DNA of 64,000 nucleotides from CAVPDA01 sp963702495. GTDB taxonomy: Bacteria; Pseudomonadota; Gammaproteobacteria; Burkholderiales; Rhodocyclaceae. The stretch is from contig CAVPDA010000021.1 of assembly GCA_963702495.1 (NCBI GenBank), positions 6,149-70,148 on the forward strand. Reading direction: 5' to 3'. Under the pieces are notes generated by a model that was given only the letters and a program-made list of their open reading frames with translations, searched no databases and had not been told where the DNA came from. Of the stretch, positions 44,672 to 54,125 are shown piece by piece. The stretch's first letter is position 1. Every line of letters begins with the position of its first letter. A program made the translations under genes and the position numbers.

Positions 44672-46474
44672 TTGACCACGACGCAGGCCAGCCCGGACCG
44701 ATCGCCGCGGGCGGGACTGCGGGCGGGTTTCGCGCTGCTGGTGCTGCTCCTGGCGCCGCTGCCTCTGCTGCCGCCGGTCGAACTGCTCGAACTCAAGTGG
44801 CTCGACCAGCAGTTCCGCTGGCTGCGCGACTACGCCCCCATCGCCGCAGAGCGCGAAGTCGTGATCGTCGGCATCGACGAGGAGACGCCGCGCCGGCTCA
44901 ACGTGCCGCTGGCCATCATGCACGTGCAGCTCGGCGCGGCCTTCGCCGCCCTGGCCGACGCTGCACCGCTGGCGGTGGGCGTGGACATCGCCCTGCCCGA
45001 GCAGTCCTTCGATTCGGTCAAGACCGGGCTCGATGCCGCCCTCGCGCGCGGCATCGTGCAATTGCGCAGCGCTGCCCCCCTGGTGCTGGGCGTGACGGTG
45101 GACGGCCAGGGGCGAGCGCGTCCGCTCCACAGGCCGTTCGCTGCGCTGGCCGGCGACGCCGGCCTGGGCTACGTGCTGGTGCCGCTCGACGCCGACAACG
45201 CGCTGCGGCGTTTCGACGAGCGGCTCGGCACCTCGGGCGAGGTGGTGCCCACCCTGGCCGGCCAGATCGCGCGCCGGCTCGGCATCGAACCCCGCGCCGG
45301 CATCGTGCAGTTCGCCCTCGGCCGGCGGCTGCGTTATGTGCCGCTGCAGCAGTTGCTGGCGTGGCAGGAGGCGGGCGAGGCGCAGCGCGTCAAGCAGGCC
45401 TTCGCCGGCCGCATCGTGCTGTTCGGCAGCGTCATGCCGTACGAGGACCGGCATCGCGTGCCGGTCGCGCTCGCCGATTGGGAACCCGACGCCCGCTTCG
45501 CGCCCGGCGTCGCCGTGCACGCGCAGCAGCTGCTGACCCTGGTGGAAGGGCGCATGGTGGCAGCTTTGCCGCCGCCGCTGGCGATGCTGGTGGCGGCGCT
45601 CGCCGCCGCAGCCTGGTGGCTGAGGCCGGGCCGCGCCGCGGCGGCGCTGACGGCGCTGGCCGTCGCTGCGACTTTGGTCGCGGGTCCGGTCGCGCTGCGC
45701 GCGGGCATGCAACTGCCCACGGCGTCGTGGTCGCTGTGCGCCGTCCTGGCGCTCGCCGCCCGGGCCGGATACCACGCCTGGCTCGGCCTGCGCGAAAAGC
45801 GCTGGCTGCGCGCCGCGTTCACCGGCTGGGTCAGTCCCGCCGTGCTGCGCGAGATCCTCGCCGGCCGTCTTGCGCCCGGGCTCAAGGGGGTTCGGCGCGA
45901 TGTGTGCGTCATGTTCTGCGACATCCGCCAGTTCACCCACCTCAGCGAGTCGCTGCCGCCGGAACAGGTGACCGCGCTGCTCAACCGCTATTTCAATCAC
46001 ATGGCCGAAGCCATACACCAGCGCGGTGGGACGATCGACAAATTCATCGGCGACGGTATCATGGCCTTCTTCGGTGCGCCGCAGGAAAGCGCGGATCCCT
46101 GCCGCGACGCCTTTGCCGCGGCGCAGGAAATGCTGCAGGCGCTGGCGCGCTTCAATCGCGAACTGGCGTCGGAAGGGCGCGCCGGCCTCGCCTTCGGCAT
46201 CGGCCTGCACTACGGCCCGGCAGTCATCGGTTACGTCGGCGCGGTGGAGCGCTACGAGTACACGGCGATCGGCGACACCGTGAACACGGCTTCCCGCATC
46301 GAAGGTCTCACCAAGGAGCTGCGCTGGCCGGTCCTGCTGTCGCGGGCGGTGGCGGACCGGGTCGATGCCGGCGCCGGGCTGACGCCCCTGGGCGAACATG
46401 CCGTGAAGGGCCGGGCGGCGGTCGAGGTTTTCGGCTGGCGCTGCGCACGGACGGACGAAAGAGAGATGACATGA
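44672..46474 (+). CDS. CHASE2-domain class III adenylate/guanylate cyclase
   Basis: A 600-residue membrane cyclase. An N-terminal helix is followed by an extracellular CHASE2 sensor (about 30-300; VVIVGIDEETPRRL, AVGVDIALPE), three membrane helices (about 292-365), and a C-terminal class III cyclase domain. Catalytic metal aspartates are in VMFCDIRQFT and IGDGIMAFFG, and YEYTAIGDTVNTASRIE is the substrate region. A lysine in IDKFIGDG favours ATP as substrate. The start is a TTG at 44672; no ATG exists before the CHASE2 domain, so the start is uncertain. Its stop overlaps the FecR-domain gene by 4 bases (ATGA). Confidence 0.88.
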   Translation: MTTTQASPDRSPRAGLRAGFALLVLLLAPLPLLPPVELLELKWLDQQFRWLRDYAPIAAEREVVIVGIDEETPRRLNVPLAIMHVQLGAAFAALADAAPLAVGVDIALPEQSFDSVKTGLDAALARGIVQLRSAAPLVLGVTVDGQGRARPLHRPFAALAGDAGLGYVLVPLDADNALRRFDERLGTSGEVVPTLAGQIARRLGIEPRAGIVQFALGRRLRYVPLQQLLAWQEAGEAQRVKQAFAGRIVLFGSVMPYEDRHRVPVALADWEPDARFAPGVAVHAQQLLTLVEGRMVAALPPPLAMLVAALAAAAWWLRPGRAAAALTALAVAATLVAGPVALRAGMQLPTASWSLCAVLALAARAGYHAWLGLREKRWLRAAFTGWVSPAVLREILAGRLAPGLKGVRRDVCVMFCDIRQFTHLSESLPPEQVTALLNRYFNHMAEAIHQRGGTIDKFIGDGIMAFFGAPQESADPCRDAFAAAQEMLQALARFNRELASEGRAGLAFGIGLHYGPAVIGYVGAVERYEYTAIGDTVNTASRIEGLTKELRWPVLLSRAVADRVDAGAGLTPLGEHAVKGRAAVEVFGWRCARTDEREMT

Positions 46475-47340
46475 ACGGTCGATTCCGTTGGGGGTGGACG
46501 ATGTTGCGGCGCGGGCTGATGGCGACCGCGCTGGTGATCGGGGCACCGGCAGCGGCAGGCGACGGCGCCATGGTGACCGATGTCCAGGGGCAGGCGGCGG
46601 TGGAGGGCGGCGCCCGGCTCGCGGTGTTGGCGGAGGTGGCGCCCGCAAGCAGGCTGCGGCTCGCCGGCGGTGCCCGGCTTACGCTGCTGTTCCTCTCCAC
46701 TGGTGATGAGTTCGCCCTGAAAGGGCCGGGACGCTTCGAGGTCGGCGCGGCCGAAGTGCGGGCCGTCGAGGGCGCCACGCCACAGAAACGTGCGCTCCCG
46801 GTCGCGGCATTGCAGGCGCCGCGCGTGCGCGCCGGCGAAGTGGCGCAGGCGACCCTGGTGATGCGCAGCATCCAGGCGGACATTGCGCCGCAACCGATCG
46901 AACCGCAGCGGACACGGGTGTTGACCCCCCGGCCGTCATTCCGCTGGACTTCGGTGCCCGAGACGAGCGGCTACCGCTTCGTACTGAGCGACAGTGGCGG
47001 TGATACGGTGTTCGAGTCCGAGCTTCCCGCTACGCAGCTCGTGCTGCCGGAGTCCGTGGTGCTGGAGGAAGGCGCGGACTACTCCTGGAGCATCGAGGCG
47101 CTGCCGCCGGGCAAGCGCCGGCGGCTCGCTACGGGCGAGTTCGCGGTGATCGACGCCGAGCAGCGCGCGGCAATCGAGCGACTGCGTCCCGGCGCGAAAT
47201 CCTCCTTCGCCGATCGCGTCGCGTTTGCGCTGATGCTGGAACAGGTCGAGGCGCACGACGCCGCCCGGGCCGAGTGGCGCCGCCTGGCGGCGGAACGCGC
47301 CGGCGACAAGAACCTCGAGGCGCGGGCTGCGTCCCGCTAG
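46471..47340 (+). CDS. FecR-domain secreted protein coupled to CHASE2 cyclase
   Basis: A 289-residue exported protein with a signal peptide (ending GAPAAAGDG). Residues about 35-105 form a FecR-like beta domain (VTDVQGQAAVEGGARLAVL, SRLRLAGGARLTLLF). A later segment resembles a fibronectin-like fold (RPSFRWTSVPETSGYRFVLS). The start overlaps the cyclase stop, so the two are translationally coupled. This CHASE2-plus-FecR pairing recurs in proteobacteria and suggests the periplasmic FecR protein modulates the CHASE2 sensor; that interaction is inferred. Confidence 0.82.
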   Translation: MNGRFRWGWTMLRRGLMATALVIGAPAAAGDGAMVTDVQGQAAVEGGARLAVLAEVAPASRLRLAGGARLTLLFLSTGDEFALKGPGRFEVGAAEVRAVEGATPQKRALPVAALQAPRVRAGEVAQATLVMRSIQADIAPQPIEPQRTRVLTPRPSFRWTSVPETSGYRFVLSDSGGDTVFESELPATQLVLPESVVLEEGADYSWSIEALPPGKRRRLATGEFAVIDAEQRAAIERLRPGAKSSFADRVAFALMLEQVEAHDAARAEWRRLAAERAGDKNLEARAASR

Positions 47341-47464
47341 CCGCATCGCGGCGCCGGACGCAGCGATCGCGTCAGTTCCCGCCGATCCCGGCGCCCTCTG
47401 CGCGGTGCATCCCACGTTTTCGATTCGCCGCCGCCGGCCCGAGGGCGACAGCGGGTTCTGATCC

Positions 47465-48361
47465 ATGTCCGCCGCCCTGCTGCTGCTGCCCGACTTCGCC
47501 CTGATCCTGCTCGGCAGCGCCATCCGCCGCTGGATGCATCTCGGCGATCACTTCTGGAGCGGGCTGGAGAAGCTGGTCTACTTCGTCCTGTTTCCGGCGC
47601 TGCTGATCGACGCCATCTCGCGCACGCCGATCGACCTGGCTGCCGCCGCACCTTTGTTCGCCAGCGGGCTGCTGGCGATGGGCGCCGGGGCACTGCTGGC
47701 GTTTCCGGCCCGGGCCCTGTTCGCGCTCAAGCCGATGACGTTCGCGTCGCAGTTCCAGTGCGCCTTCCGCTTCAACTCGTACATCGGTCTGGCGGTGGCG
47801 GGCACGCTGCACGGCGCCGCGGGCATCGCCGCGATGGGCATCCTGGTGGGCGCCATGGTTCCCTTCGCCAACATGGCCGCGGTGTGGATGCTGGCACGCC
47901 ACGGCGAACTCGGCCTGTGGCGCGAAGTGCTGCGCAATCCGCTGATCTGGTCCACGCTGATCGGCCTCGCGCTCAACTTCGCCGGCATCGCCCTGCCCCA
48001 GGTCGCCCAGCATTTTTTCGGCCGCCTGGCGGACGCCGCGATCGCCCTCGGACTGCTGGCCGTCGGCGCCGCTCTCAAAGCGCGCGGGGTCGCGGGCTCA
48101 CGCACAGCGGGAATCTATGTCATGGCAGTGAAGCTGCTGGCGGTGCCGGCGGCAGCCTGGCTGGCCGCGCACTGGCTGGGTGTCACCGGCATCTACTTCG
48201 CCACGGTGGTGCTGTTCGGCGCCCTGCCCACCGCCAGCTCGGCCTACATCCTGACGATGCGCATGGGCGGCGACGGCCCCGGCGTGGCCTGGATCATCTC
48301 CGCCAGCACTCTGCTGGCGATGCTTACGCTGCCAGCCTGGCTGACGCTCGTCGGGGGGTAG
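47465..48361 (+). CDS. AEC-family (auxin efflux carrier-like) transporter
   Basis: A 298-residue membrane protein of the AEC family with about ten helices. Recognisable are LEKLVYFVLFPALLIDAIS in the first half, the central RNPLIWSTLIGLALNFAGI and the C-terminal GALPTASSAYILTMRMGGD. Members export or import small carboxylates such as malate or malonate; the substrate here cannot be told. It is flanked by a 124-base gap upstream and converges with the FIST gene. Confidence 0.88.
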   Translation: MSAALLLLPDFALILLGSAIRRWMHLGDHFWSGLEKLVYFVLFPALLIDAISRTPIDLAAAAPLFASGLLAMGAGALLAFPARALFALKPMTFASQFQCAFRFNSYIGLAVAGTLHGAAGIAAMGILVGAMVPFANMAAVWMLARHGELGLWREVLRNPLIWSTLIGLALNFAGIALPQVAQHFFGRLADAAIALGLLAVGAALKARGVAGSRTAGIYVMAVKLLAVPAAAWLAAHWLGVTGIYFATVVLFGALPTASSAYILTMRMGGDGPGVAWIISASTLLAMLTLPAWLTLVGG

Positions 48362-48369
48362 GTCGGGCG

Positions 48370-49461
48370 CTACAGGAACAGCGTCAGCACGCCGGTGTAG
48401 CCGTAGAGCTGGTCGTGCGAGATCTCGCCGTTGCAGAAGAAACCGGCGAGGGGGATGTCGCCGAAGGTGTCGCGGATCATCTGCGGCTCGACGGCGTCGT
48501 CGCCGAACATGTTGCCGCCGCGCCCGAGGCAGGAGAAATACAAACCGCCCTTGGGCGGCGAGGGCAGCGCATCGCGCAGTTCCGTCAGCATGCGCTGCAA
48601 ATCATCCCGCGCCGCATTGCCGTCGCGCCGCACGAACAGCAGTTGCCGGCCCGGCTCCACCATCTCGTTGATGGCGATCAGGCCGTTCTTCGAATCGATG
48701 CCGATGACATTACGCACGAGGTAGTCCCCGGCCTCGCGACCCGGCACCGGCAGTCCTACCAGGACGTAATTGGCGGCACGCGCCAAGTCGCGCGCCAGCA
48801 CATCCCCCATCGCCTCCTTGTACACTTCGAGCGCCGGCCGATGATCGAGCGTGCCGATGACGTTGCGCTCGGCCTGGGTGATGAGGTAGCGCCCCGGCAG
48901 CGGCGAACAGCCTTGGCTGAGACGCGTCGCCACCGCCACCGCATCGGTGAACCCCACGCCGGAGATGCCGCCCGATAGAACGCCGTTGGCGATCTGCAGG
49001 GTGGCCTCGCGCGCGCTGGACATGCCGCCGGTGATGAAGCCGCTCGTTACCTTGCCCGCCATGTCCGCCACCAGATCGGGCATGTCCGGCGTGCCGGGGT
49101 CGGCATGCACCACCGCGAAGTAGGGCGCCGTGCCGGCGCCGACCAGAGGCTGGCGGCCGGAGAAGACGCGGAAGCTCGCCGGGTCGAAGCGCCCGACCAG
49201 CACCGCGATGCCGCCGCCATCGACGCGGGCGTCGCTGCCGCCGCAGATGCCGATGCCTACCGATCCGACCCACTCGTCGATGCCGGTCGCCTCGCGCAAG
49301 CGTCGCAGGATGGCTTCGGCATGCTGCGAGTAGCGATCGGAGAAGTACACGAAGCCGAGATTGGCGCCGGACGGGACCGACAGCCCGCTCAGGCACGCTT
49401 CGAGCGCCTCGCGCCAGTCCTCGGCGAAGCAGTGGGCGGCGGCGAGTTCGGGCGCGCTCAC
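48370..49461 (-). CDS. FIST N/C-domain sensory protein
   Basis: A 363-residue soluble protein with FIST N-terminal and C-terminal domains, a proposed small-ligand sensory module (for example amino acids). N-terminal part: LGFVYFSDRYSQHAEAI and GSVGIGICG. C-terminal part: GLYFSCLGRGGNMFG and IPLAGFFCNGEISHDQLYGY. The start is a GTG at 49461, overlapping the PhaM stop by 4 bases (GTGA) with AGGAAAA just before it, so the pair is translationally coupled. No output domain is present; a link to PHA metabolism is suggested only by position. Confidence 0.82.
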   Translation of the reverse strand: MSAPELAAAHCFAEDWREALEACLSGLSVPSGANLGFVYFSDRYSQHAEAILRRLREATGIDEWVGSVGIGICGGSDARVDGGGIAVLVGRFDPASFRVFSGRQPLVGAGTAPYFAVVHADPGTPDMPDLVADMAGKVTSGFITGGMSSAREATLQIANGVLSGGISGVGFTDAVAVATRLSQGCSPLPGRYLITQAERNVIGTLDHRPALEVYKEAMGDVLARDLARAANYVLVGLPVPGREAGDYLVRNVIGIDSKNGLIAINEMVEPGRQLLFVRRDGNAARDDLQRMLTELRDALPSPPKGGLYFSCLGRGGNMFGDDAVEPQMIRDTFGDIPLAGFFCNGEISHDQLYGYTGVLTLFL

Positions 49462-49847
49462 TTTTCCTGCGGCTTGGGCTCGGGCGGAGTGTCTGGCGCG
49501 GGGCTGGCAGGCGGCGCGCCCGCCGCCGCCTGCTGCATGAAGTTCCAGGGCCAGAGCGCAGCCGTGGCGAAGGGATTGGCGCCGGGCTCCGACTGCGAGG
49601 CCGACTGGCCGATGGCGGCCATCGCGGCCAGCGTCACGCGCTGCATTTCGAGCCCCTGGATGCTCATCTGCAGCATGTTGAGGTTCATCTTGAGCCAGCC
49701 TTCGACCGCCTTGAGGTCGGCGATGCGCTTGTCCAGCTCGTTCACGTCCAGCGTGGGCGTGACCATGCCGGGCAGATGGAAACCCATGCTCGACCACATG
49801 CCCTTGAGAAATTCGAGGGGATCCTGGGACGGGGTGGCGTTGCTCAT
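49458..49847 (-). CDS. phaM: PhaM-type polyhydroxyalkanoate granule regulator
   Basis: A 129-residue protein matching PhaM, which activates PHB synthase PhaC and links granules to the nucleoid in betaproteobacteria. The conserved N-terminal half is DPLEFLKGMWSSMGFHLPGM and the helix ELDKRIADLKAVEGWLKMNL. The C-terminus is proline/alanine-rich (APDTPPEPKPQEK) and lacks the strongly basic PAKKA-like tail used for DNA binding in Ralstonia PhaM. ATG 49847 is preceded by a CGGAG site; an upstream in-frame start is non-homologous. Confidence 0.85.
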   Translation of the reverse strand: MSNATPSQDPLEFLKGMWSSMGFHLPGMVTPTLDVNELDKRIADLKAVEGWLKMNLNMLQMSIQGLEMQRVTLAAMAAIGQSASQSEPGANPFATAALWPWNFMQQAAAGAPPASPAPDTPPEPKPQEK

Positions 49848-49928
49848 CGCGTGCTCCGGTTGCGGACTGGCTCCGCATCTTACTCCAAAGGCGTCCGCCC
49901 CCGCCGGCGCCATTTTCCTGGCCGGCGC

Positions 49929-49952
49929 AAAAAAAAGGCGGCCGCTGGCCGC
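49929..49952 (-). terminator. Strong rho-independent terminator
   Basis: On the minus strand a GCGGCC/GGCCGC stem with a 3-base loop is followed by C and eight T residues. It lies downstream of the small membrane-protein gene ending at 50119 and upstream of phaM, separating the two transcription units. Confidence 0.85.
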
Positions 49953-50118
49953 GCTTCAACGAGAGTGGGCCGGAAGGTTCATTCCGGCCGCCGGAGGACT
50001 GCCTCCGGCCTCCCGGTACGCCGAGGGGAGCCTGCGTTATCGCCGTTCGCGGGGCCTGTGAACCGCCCGCCAGCCGCGCGAATGGGCTACGTTATTCTTC
50101 TCGGCGGACGCGCCGCGC

Positions 50119-50457
50119 TCACGGGCGGGAAAGTGCCGAAACCGCCTGCGCGGGGACGGCTTCGTCGAGGGAAGAGCCGTGGCCTTGCCTTGCTGCGCCA
50201 CTCTGCCCGGCCAGCGGCGAGGCGACGGCTTCCGCGTCGGCAGGCGGTGCGGCGGCCTGCCCCGCTTCGCCCAGGCGAATCACTGCCGGGGTCAGGAAGC
50301 GCATGGAGTTGTCGAGCCACAACAAGGCGACGAAAGCTGCCCCGGTCGCCAGACCGATGGCGGCGACGGTGGCGATGACCGACCCCAGGCGTCTCAGCGA
50401 GCCTGAAACCCGGCCGAGGGAAATCATCTCTGCGGGAAGATGTTGTAGGTGGAGCAT
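50119..50457 (-). CDS. Small single-pass membrane protein, unknown function
   Basis: A 112-residue protein with one clear transmembrane segment (about 26-48, GSVIATVAAIGLATGAAFVA) and a low-complexity, alanine/proline-rich C-terminal tail. Its ATG is preceded by a near-perfect AGGAGG, which is the main reason to believe it is real. No family was recognised. It has its own terminator at 49929-49952 and lies 184 bases after the hybrid kinase gene on the same strand. Confidence 0.7.
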   Translation of the reverse strand: MLHLQHLPAEMISLGRVSGSLRRLGSVIATVAAIGLATGAAFVALLWLDNSMRFLTPAVIRLGEAGQAAAPPADAEAVASPLAGQSGAARQGHGSSLDEAVPAQAVSALSRP

Positions 50458-50641
50458 GCTGACCTCCTAATCGTGATGCCTTTTTTGTCACCCGTCCGGT
50501 GGGCTCAATGAGCGAACACTGCAGGTGTACAGACATTCTGGCGCGGTTTTGCCGGCTTGAGTATCAGTCAGATGGATTAGGACCGGAGCCGCGCGGCGAC
50601 GTCGGAGGCCGTACCGCGGGGCGCTCCAGCGCCCGCATCGC

Positions 50642-52465
50642 TCACCGATCCGTTGCGGGCTGCTTGAGCTTGAAATTGATGAGGGCGCGCAGCTTGGCCG
50701 GCATCACCGGCTTGAGCAGCAGATGGAATCCGGCGCTCTTGGCTTCCTCGACCCGCTCCGGCGTGGTGCTGCCGGTGATCATGATCGCCGGAATGTCCTG
50801 GCCGCAGAGCGAGCGCACCTCGTGGATGGTGTCGATCCCGGTTTCGCTGCCGCGAAGCTGATAGTCGGCCACGATCAGGTCCGGACGGCCCTCCCGTGCG
50901 CGCAGGCACTCCAGCGCCTCGGCGGTCGATTGGCTGGCAATGACCTCGGCGCCCCATCCCCGCAGCAGCGCCGACATGCCGTCGAGGATCGGCTGATCGT
51001 CGTCCACGATGAGGACGAGGACGCCGGTCAGGTGATGCTGGGAGCGCACGTCCGTGCCCGGCGCGCGGACGGCTTCGACCGGCCGCTGGCCGAGGGGGAG
51101 ATCGATGCGGAAGACCGTGCCTCGCCCGACCCGCGACTTCAGTTCCAGCGGAAGCTGGAGGAGAAGGGCGAGCCTCTTGACGATGGCCAGGCCGAGGCCC
51201 AGGCCTTTGCGGCGGTCGCGCTCGGGATTGCCGATCTGGACGAATTCATCGAAGACCCGTTCCTGCTGGTCGATCGGAATGCCGATGCCGCTGTCCCAGA
51301 CCTCGATGCGCACTTTGGAGCCCCGGCGACGACAGCCGACCACAACTCCCCCCGCCCGCGTATAGCGGATGGCGTTGGTGATCAGGTTGCGCAGGATGCG
51401 CTCCAGCAGCACCGGATCCGAGTAGACGTAGTTGCCGCAACCGTGGATGCGGAATCGCAGCCCCTTGTCGAAGGCTTCCGGATCGAAATCCATGGCCAGC
51501 CGGTCGAGCAGGGTCTGCAGCGAGAAATCCGCCAGTTGCGGCTTGACGACGCCGGCGTCGATCTTGGACAGGTCGAGCAGTTCGTTGAACAACATCTCCA
51601 GCGCTTCCACCGACGCGCTGATGCTGTTCACGACGTTGGAAACCTCGGGGTCGCGCACCTTTTCCGACAGGGCCGCGGCAAACAGCCCCAGGGCATGCAG
51701 CGGCTGGCGCAGATCGTGGCTGGCGGCAGCGAAGAACTGGGACTTGGCGCGGCTCAACTGGTCCGCCAGTTCGCGCGCCTGTTCCAGCTCCGCGTTCTGC
51801 TGCTGCAGGTGCGCCGCCAGTTGTTCGTTGCGGAAGCGGTTGCGCAGCGACTCCGTCAGCAGCCGGTTGTACTTGTGGCCGACCGCCACCACCCCCAGCA
51901 TGACGCAGAAGCTGATGAAGGCGATGATCAGATGCAGGGCGTCGCCCTGCCACAGGTTGATGCCGATGATCGGCGGCAGCGTCGGCAGCACGAAGGCATA
52001 GAAGGAAACCAGATGGGAGGCGATCAGCGGCACCGCCACCGACGTGATGGCGAAGATCGAGATGACCAGGATGGTCTGGTACAACTGCGAACCCGGAATG
52101 AAGAAGAGCAGGGCCGCCGATCCCCAGATGCAGCCGGAGATGGCCGAGCCGATCGCCCAGTAGCGCCCCCATCGTTCGTGACTGCCCTCCGGGATGCCCC
52201 CGGCCCGGAACCGCGAGTACAGCACGAAGCGCCAGCCCTGGTTCGCCGCCATGGCGAGAAACCACACGATGACCAGCCAGTGCGGCACCACCGGCCACAG
52301 CACGGACGACAGCAGCAGCACGCCGACCATGGTTCCGGTGACCGATACCGGCAACTGCTGGTAGATCATGCGCACCTGCTCGGCGGCGACCATGCGGTCG
52401 AGCGCCTGGGGTGGCGCGGGCACCGTGCTGTCGGCGCGGGCGGCTTCGGTGAAAAACCGGGTCAT
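50642..52465 (-). CDS. Hybrid sensor histidine kinase with C-terminal receiver
   Basis: A 607-residue membrane histidine kinase. Residues about 35-205 contain six hydrophobic segments forming a membrane sensor. A coiled linker (LAAHLQQQNAELEQARELAD) leads to HisKA with the phospho-acceptor His in AAASHDLRQPLHALGL. The HATPase domain has NLITNAIRYT (N box) and DSGIGIP (G1). The C-terminal receiver has LIVDDDQP and phospho-acceptor Asp in LIVADYQLRG. The ATG at 52465 overlaps the radical-SAM stop by 4 bases (ATGA), so the genes are coupled. The likely partner is the LuxR-type regulator starting the same operon. Confidence 0.92.
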   Translation of the reverse strand: MTRFFTEAARADSTVPAPPQALDRMVAAEQVRMIYQQLPVSVTGTMVGVLLLSSVLWPVVPHWLVIVWFLAMAANQGWRFVLYSRFRAGGIPEGSHERWGRYWAIGSAISGCIWGSAALLFFIPGSQLYQTILVISIFAITSVAVPLIASHLVSFYAFVLPTLPPIIGINLWQGDALHLIIAFISFCVMLGVVAVGHKYNRLLTESLRNRFRNEQLAAHLQQQNAELEQARELADQLSRAKSQFFAAASHDLRQPLHALGLFAAALSEKVRDPEVSNVVNSISASVEALEMLFNELLDLSKIDAGVVKPQLADFSLQTLLDRLAMDFDPEAFDKGLRFRIHGCGNYVYSDPVLLERILRNLITNAIRYTRAGGVVVGCRRRGSKVRIEVWDSGIGIPIDQQERVFDEFVQIGNPERDRRKGLGLGLAIVKRLALLLQLPLELKSRVGRGTVFRIDLPLGQRPVEAVRAPGTDVRSQHHLTGVLVLIVDDDQPILDGMSALLRGWGAEVIASQSTAEALECLRAREGRPDLIVADYQLRGSETGIDTIHEVRSLCGQDIPAIMITGSTTPERVEEAKSAGFHLLLKPVMPAKLRALINFKLKQPATDR

Positions 52466-54063
52466 GCGGCGACCGTCAGCGGAGGGGCGACGGGCAGGCA
52501 GGGGGCGGACGCACTCGGTTGCGGAACCCGTGGCGGGCGCAGGGCGATATGACCGCGCTTGCCCCACACCGCCTGCCCGGCGAGCCAGGCCGGGAGGACG
52601 CGGCCTCCGGCGTCGGTGACGTGCCATGGGTCCAGAATGGCCGATCGCTGCTGCTCGGACTCGAAATCGTCGTCGCCGAACGGCACCTGGGCCAGTTCGG
52701 GCGGCGGCGGCTCGGTGCCGGCGATGTAGGTGCGCTGCGGGTGCGGGCGCGCACTCTCGGAGGCCAGTTCCACCGCATCGTAGAGCAGCGAAATCGGCCC
52801 GCCCGAGAGCGCCAGACGCGGCAGGTCGAACAGCAGCTTGCGCAGGCGCCGCTGCGGCGAGAATACGCGGGCGGACAGGTCCCGGTAGGCGCCCACGAAT
52901 TCGTCCGTCCCCAGATGGCGCGGCCGGGTCACCAGTGTATAGGCGTTGAAATCGGCAAGCGCGGCGTTGGGCAGCAGGCGAGGATCGGCGGCAGCGGCGA
53001 GACGGTTGAAATAGGGCGTCCCCGGCAGCGGCGTCTCGAACGAGACATAGGTGGGCACATGCAGACCGGCTTCGCCCAGGTGCCGCGGGATGCTTGCGAT
53101 GTAGCCCGCATCATCCGTCTCCGGGCTCAACATGATGCCCGCCATGACGAGGATGCCGTGGCGGTGACACTGGTCGATGGCGCCGCGTACCTTGTCCAGC
53201 ACGTTCTGCGACTTGCGCATGTTGACCAGCGCCGCCGCATTGAAGCTCTCCAGCCCGACGAACACGCCGCGACAACCGGCGCGCGCCATGCACGCGAGAA
53301 GCTCCGGTTCGCAGATGACATTGAACGTCACGCACGCGCCCCACCAGATGCGCAGCGGTTCTAGGGCGTCGCACAGACGGCGCAGGTAGGCGGGATTGCC
53401 GCCCAGGTTGTTGTCGTAGAAGCCGACGATTCGGCGCTGGTGCCAAGGCGCGCTGCGGCCCAGCATGCGCTGGCCGGCGACGATGTCGCGCACCACCAGT
53501 TCGACGGGACGGACGTGGTGGCGCGTGCCGAGCCCGGTCAGGGCACAGAATTCGCAGGCATAGGGACAGCCGCGCGTGACCTCCAGGCTCAGCGGCAGCA
53601 CCTGCTGCTGAGCCAACAGGTCGAAGCGGGGCGTCGGCACCTGCAGCGGATCGTACGGCGCAGCGACATAGACCGGCTGCAGGTCGCCGCGGCAGAAGTC
53701 GTCATAGACGCGCCGCACCGTCGATTCGGGATCGCCGACGACGATGGCGTCGAACCAGGGTGCGACCAGTTCGCGATGGGTGCTCGCCAGCGTGCCGCCG
53801 AAAACCGTCTTGGCGCCGCGCCGGCGCCAGTAGTGGGAAATCTGGCGCGCGCGGTCGAAATCCGCATGCAGGGCCGAGATGAACAGCAGGTCGTAGTCCT
53901 TGCGCCAGTCGGGATCGGTCCAGGCATCGTTGACGACTTCGATGTCGATATCGGGCGGCAGCAGGGCGGCGATCAGCGCGCCGGCCTGAGGCTGCAGCAC
54001 GCCGCGGTGGTGACGTCCCTGCCGGTGGTAGTCGACGAAGGTCGAGATGATGCCGACTTTCAA
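52462..54063 (-). CDS. B12-binding-type radical SAM protein
   Basis: A 533-residue radical SAM enzyme with an N-terminal cobalamin-binding-like Rossmann domain (about 1-125), though the classical DxHxxG motif is not evident. The iron-sulfur motif CPYACEFC gives ligands Cys166, Cys170 and Cys173. Later features are GVFVGLESFNAAAL and IMLSPETDDAGY, typical of this class. Members methylate or rearrange unactivated carbons in lipids, hopanoids or cofactors. The product is unknown. It sits between a LuxR-type response regulator (62 bases upstream) and a hybrid kinase (4-base overlap). Confidence 0.87.
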   Translation of the reverse strand: MKVGIISTFVDYHRQGRHHRGVLQPQAGALIAALLPPDIDIEVVNDAWTDPDWRKDYDLLFISALHADFDRARQISHYWRRRGAKTVFGGTLASTHRELVAPWFDAIVVGDPESTVRRVYDDFCRGDLQPVYVAAPYDPLQVPTPRFDLLAQQQVLPLSLEVTRGCPYACEFCALTGLGTRHHVRPVELVVRDIVAGQRMLGRSAPWHQRRIVGFYDNNLGGNPAYLRRLCDALEPLRIWWGACVTFNVICEPELLACMARAGCRGVFVGLESFNAAALVNMRKSQNVLDKVRGAIDQCHRHGILVMAGIMLSPETDDAGYIASIPRHLGEAGLHVPTYVSFETPLPGTPYFNRLAAAADPRLLPNAALADFNAYTLVTRPRHLGTDEFVGAYRDLSARVFSPQRRLRKLLFDLPRLALSGGPISLLYDAVELASESARPHPQRTYIAGTEPPPPELAQVPFGDDDFESEQQRSAILDPWHVTDAGGRVLPAWLAGQAVWGKRGHIALRPPRVPQPSASAPCLPVAPPLTVAA

Positions 54064-54125
54064 GGTTTCTCCGGCGCGGGATGTCGGTGTCCCCGGCGCG
54101 TCGTCTCGCGCGGGATCGGAAGGTG

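Noticed and set aside
43205..46648. Minus-strand 1147-codon open frame
   Set aside because: Antisense to the racemase-like and cyclase genes, both of which have clear motifs.
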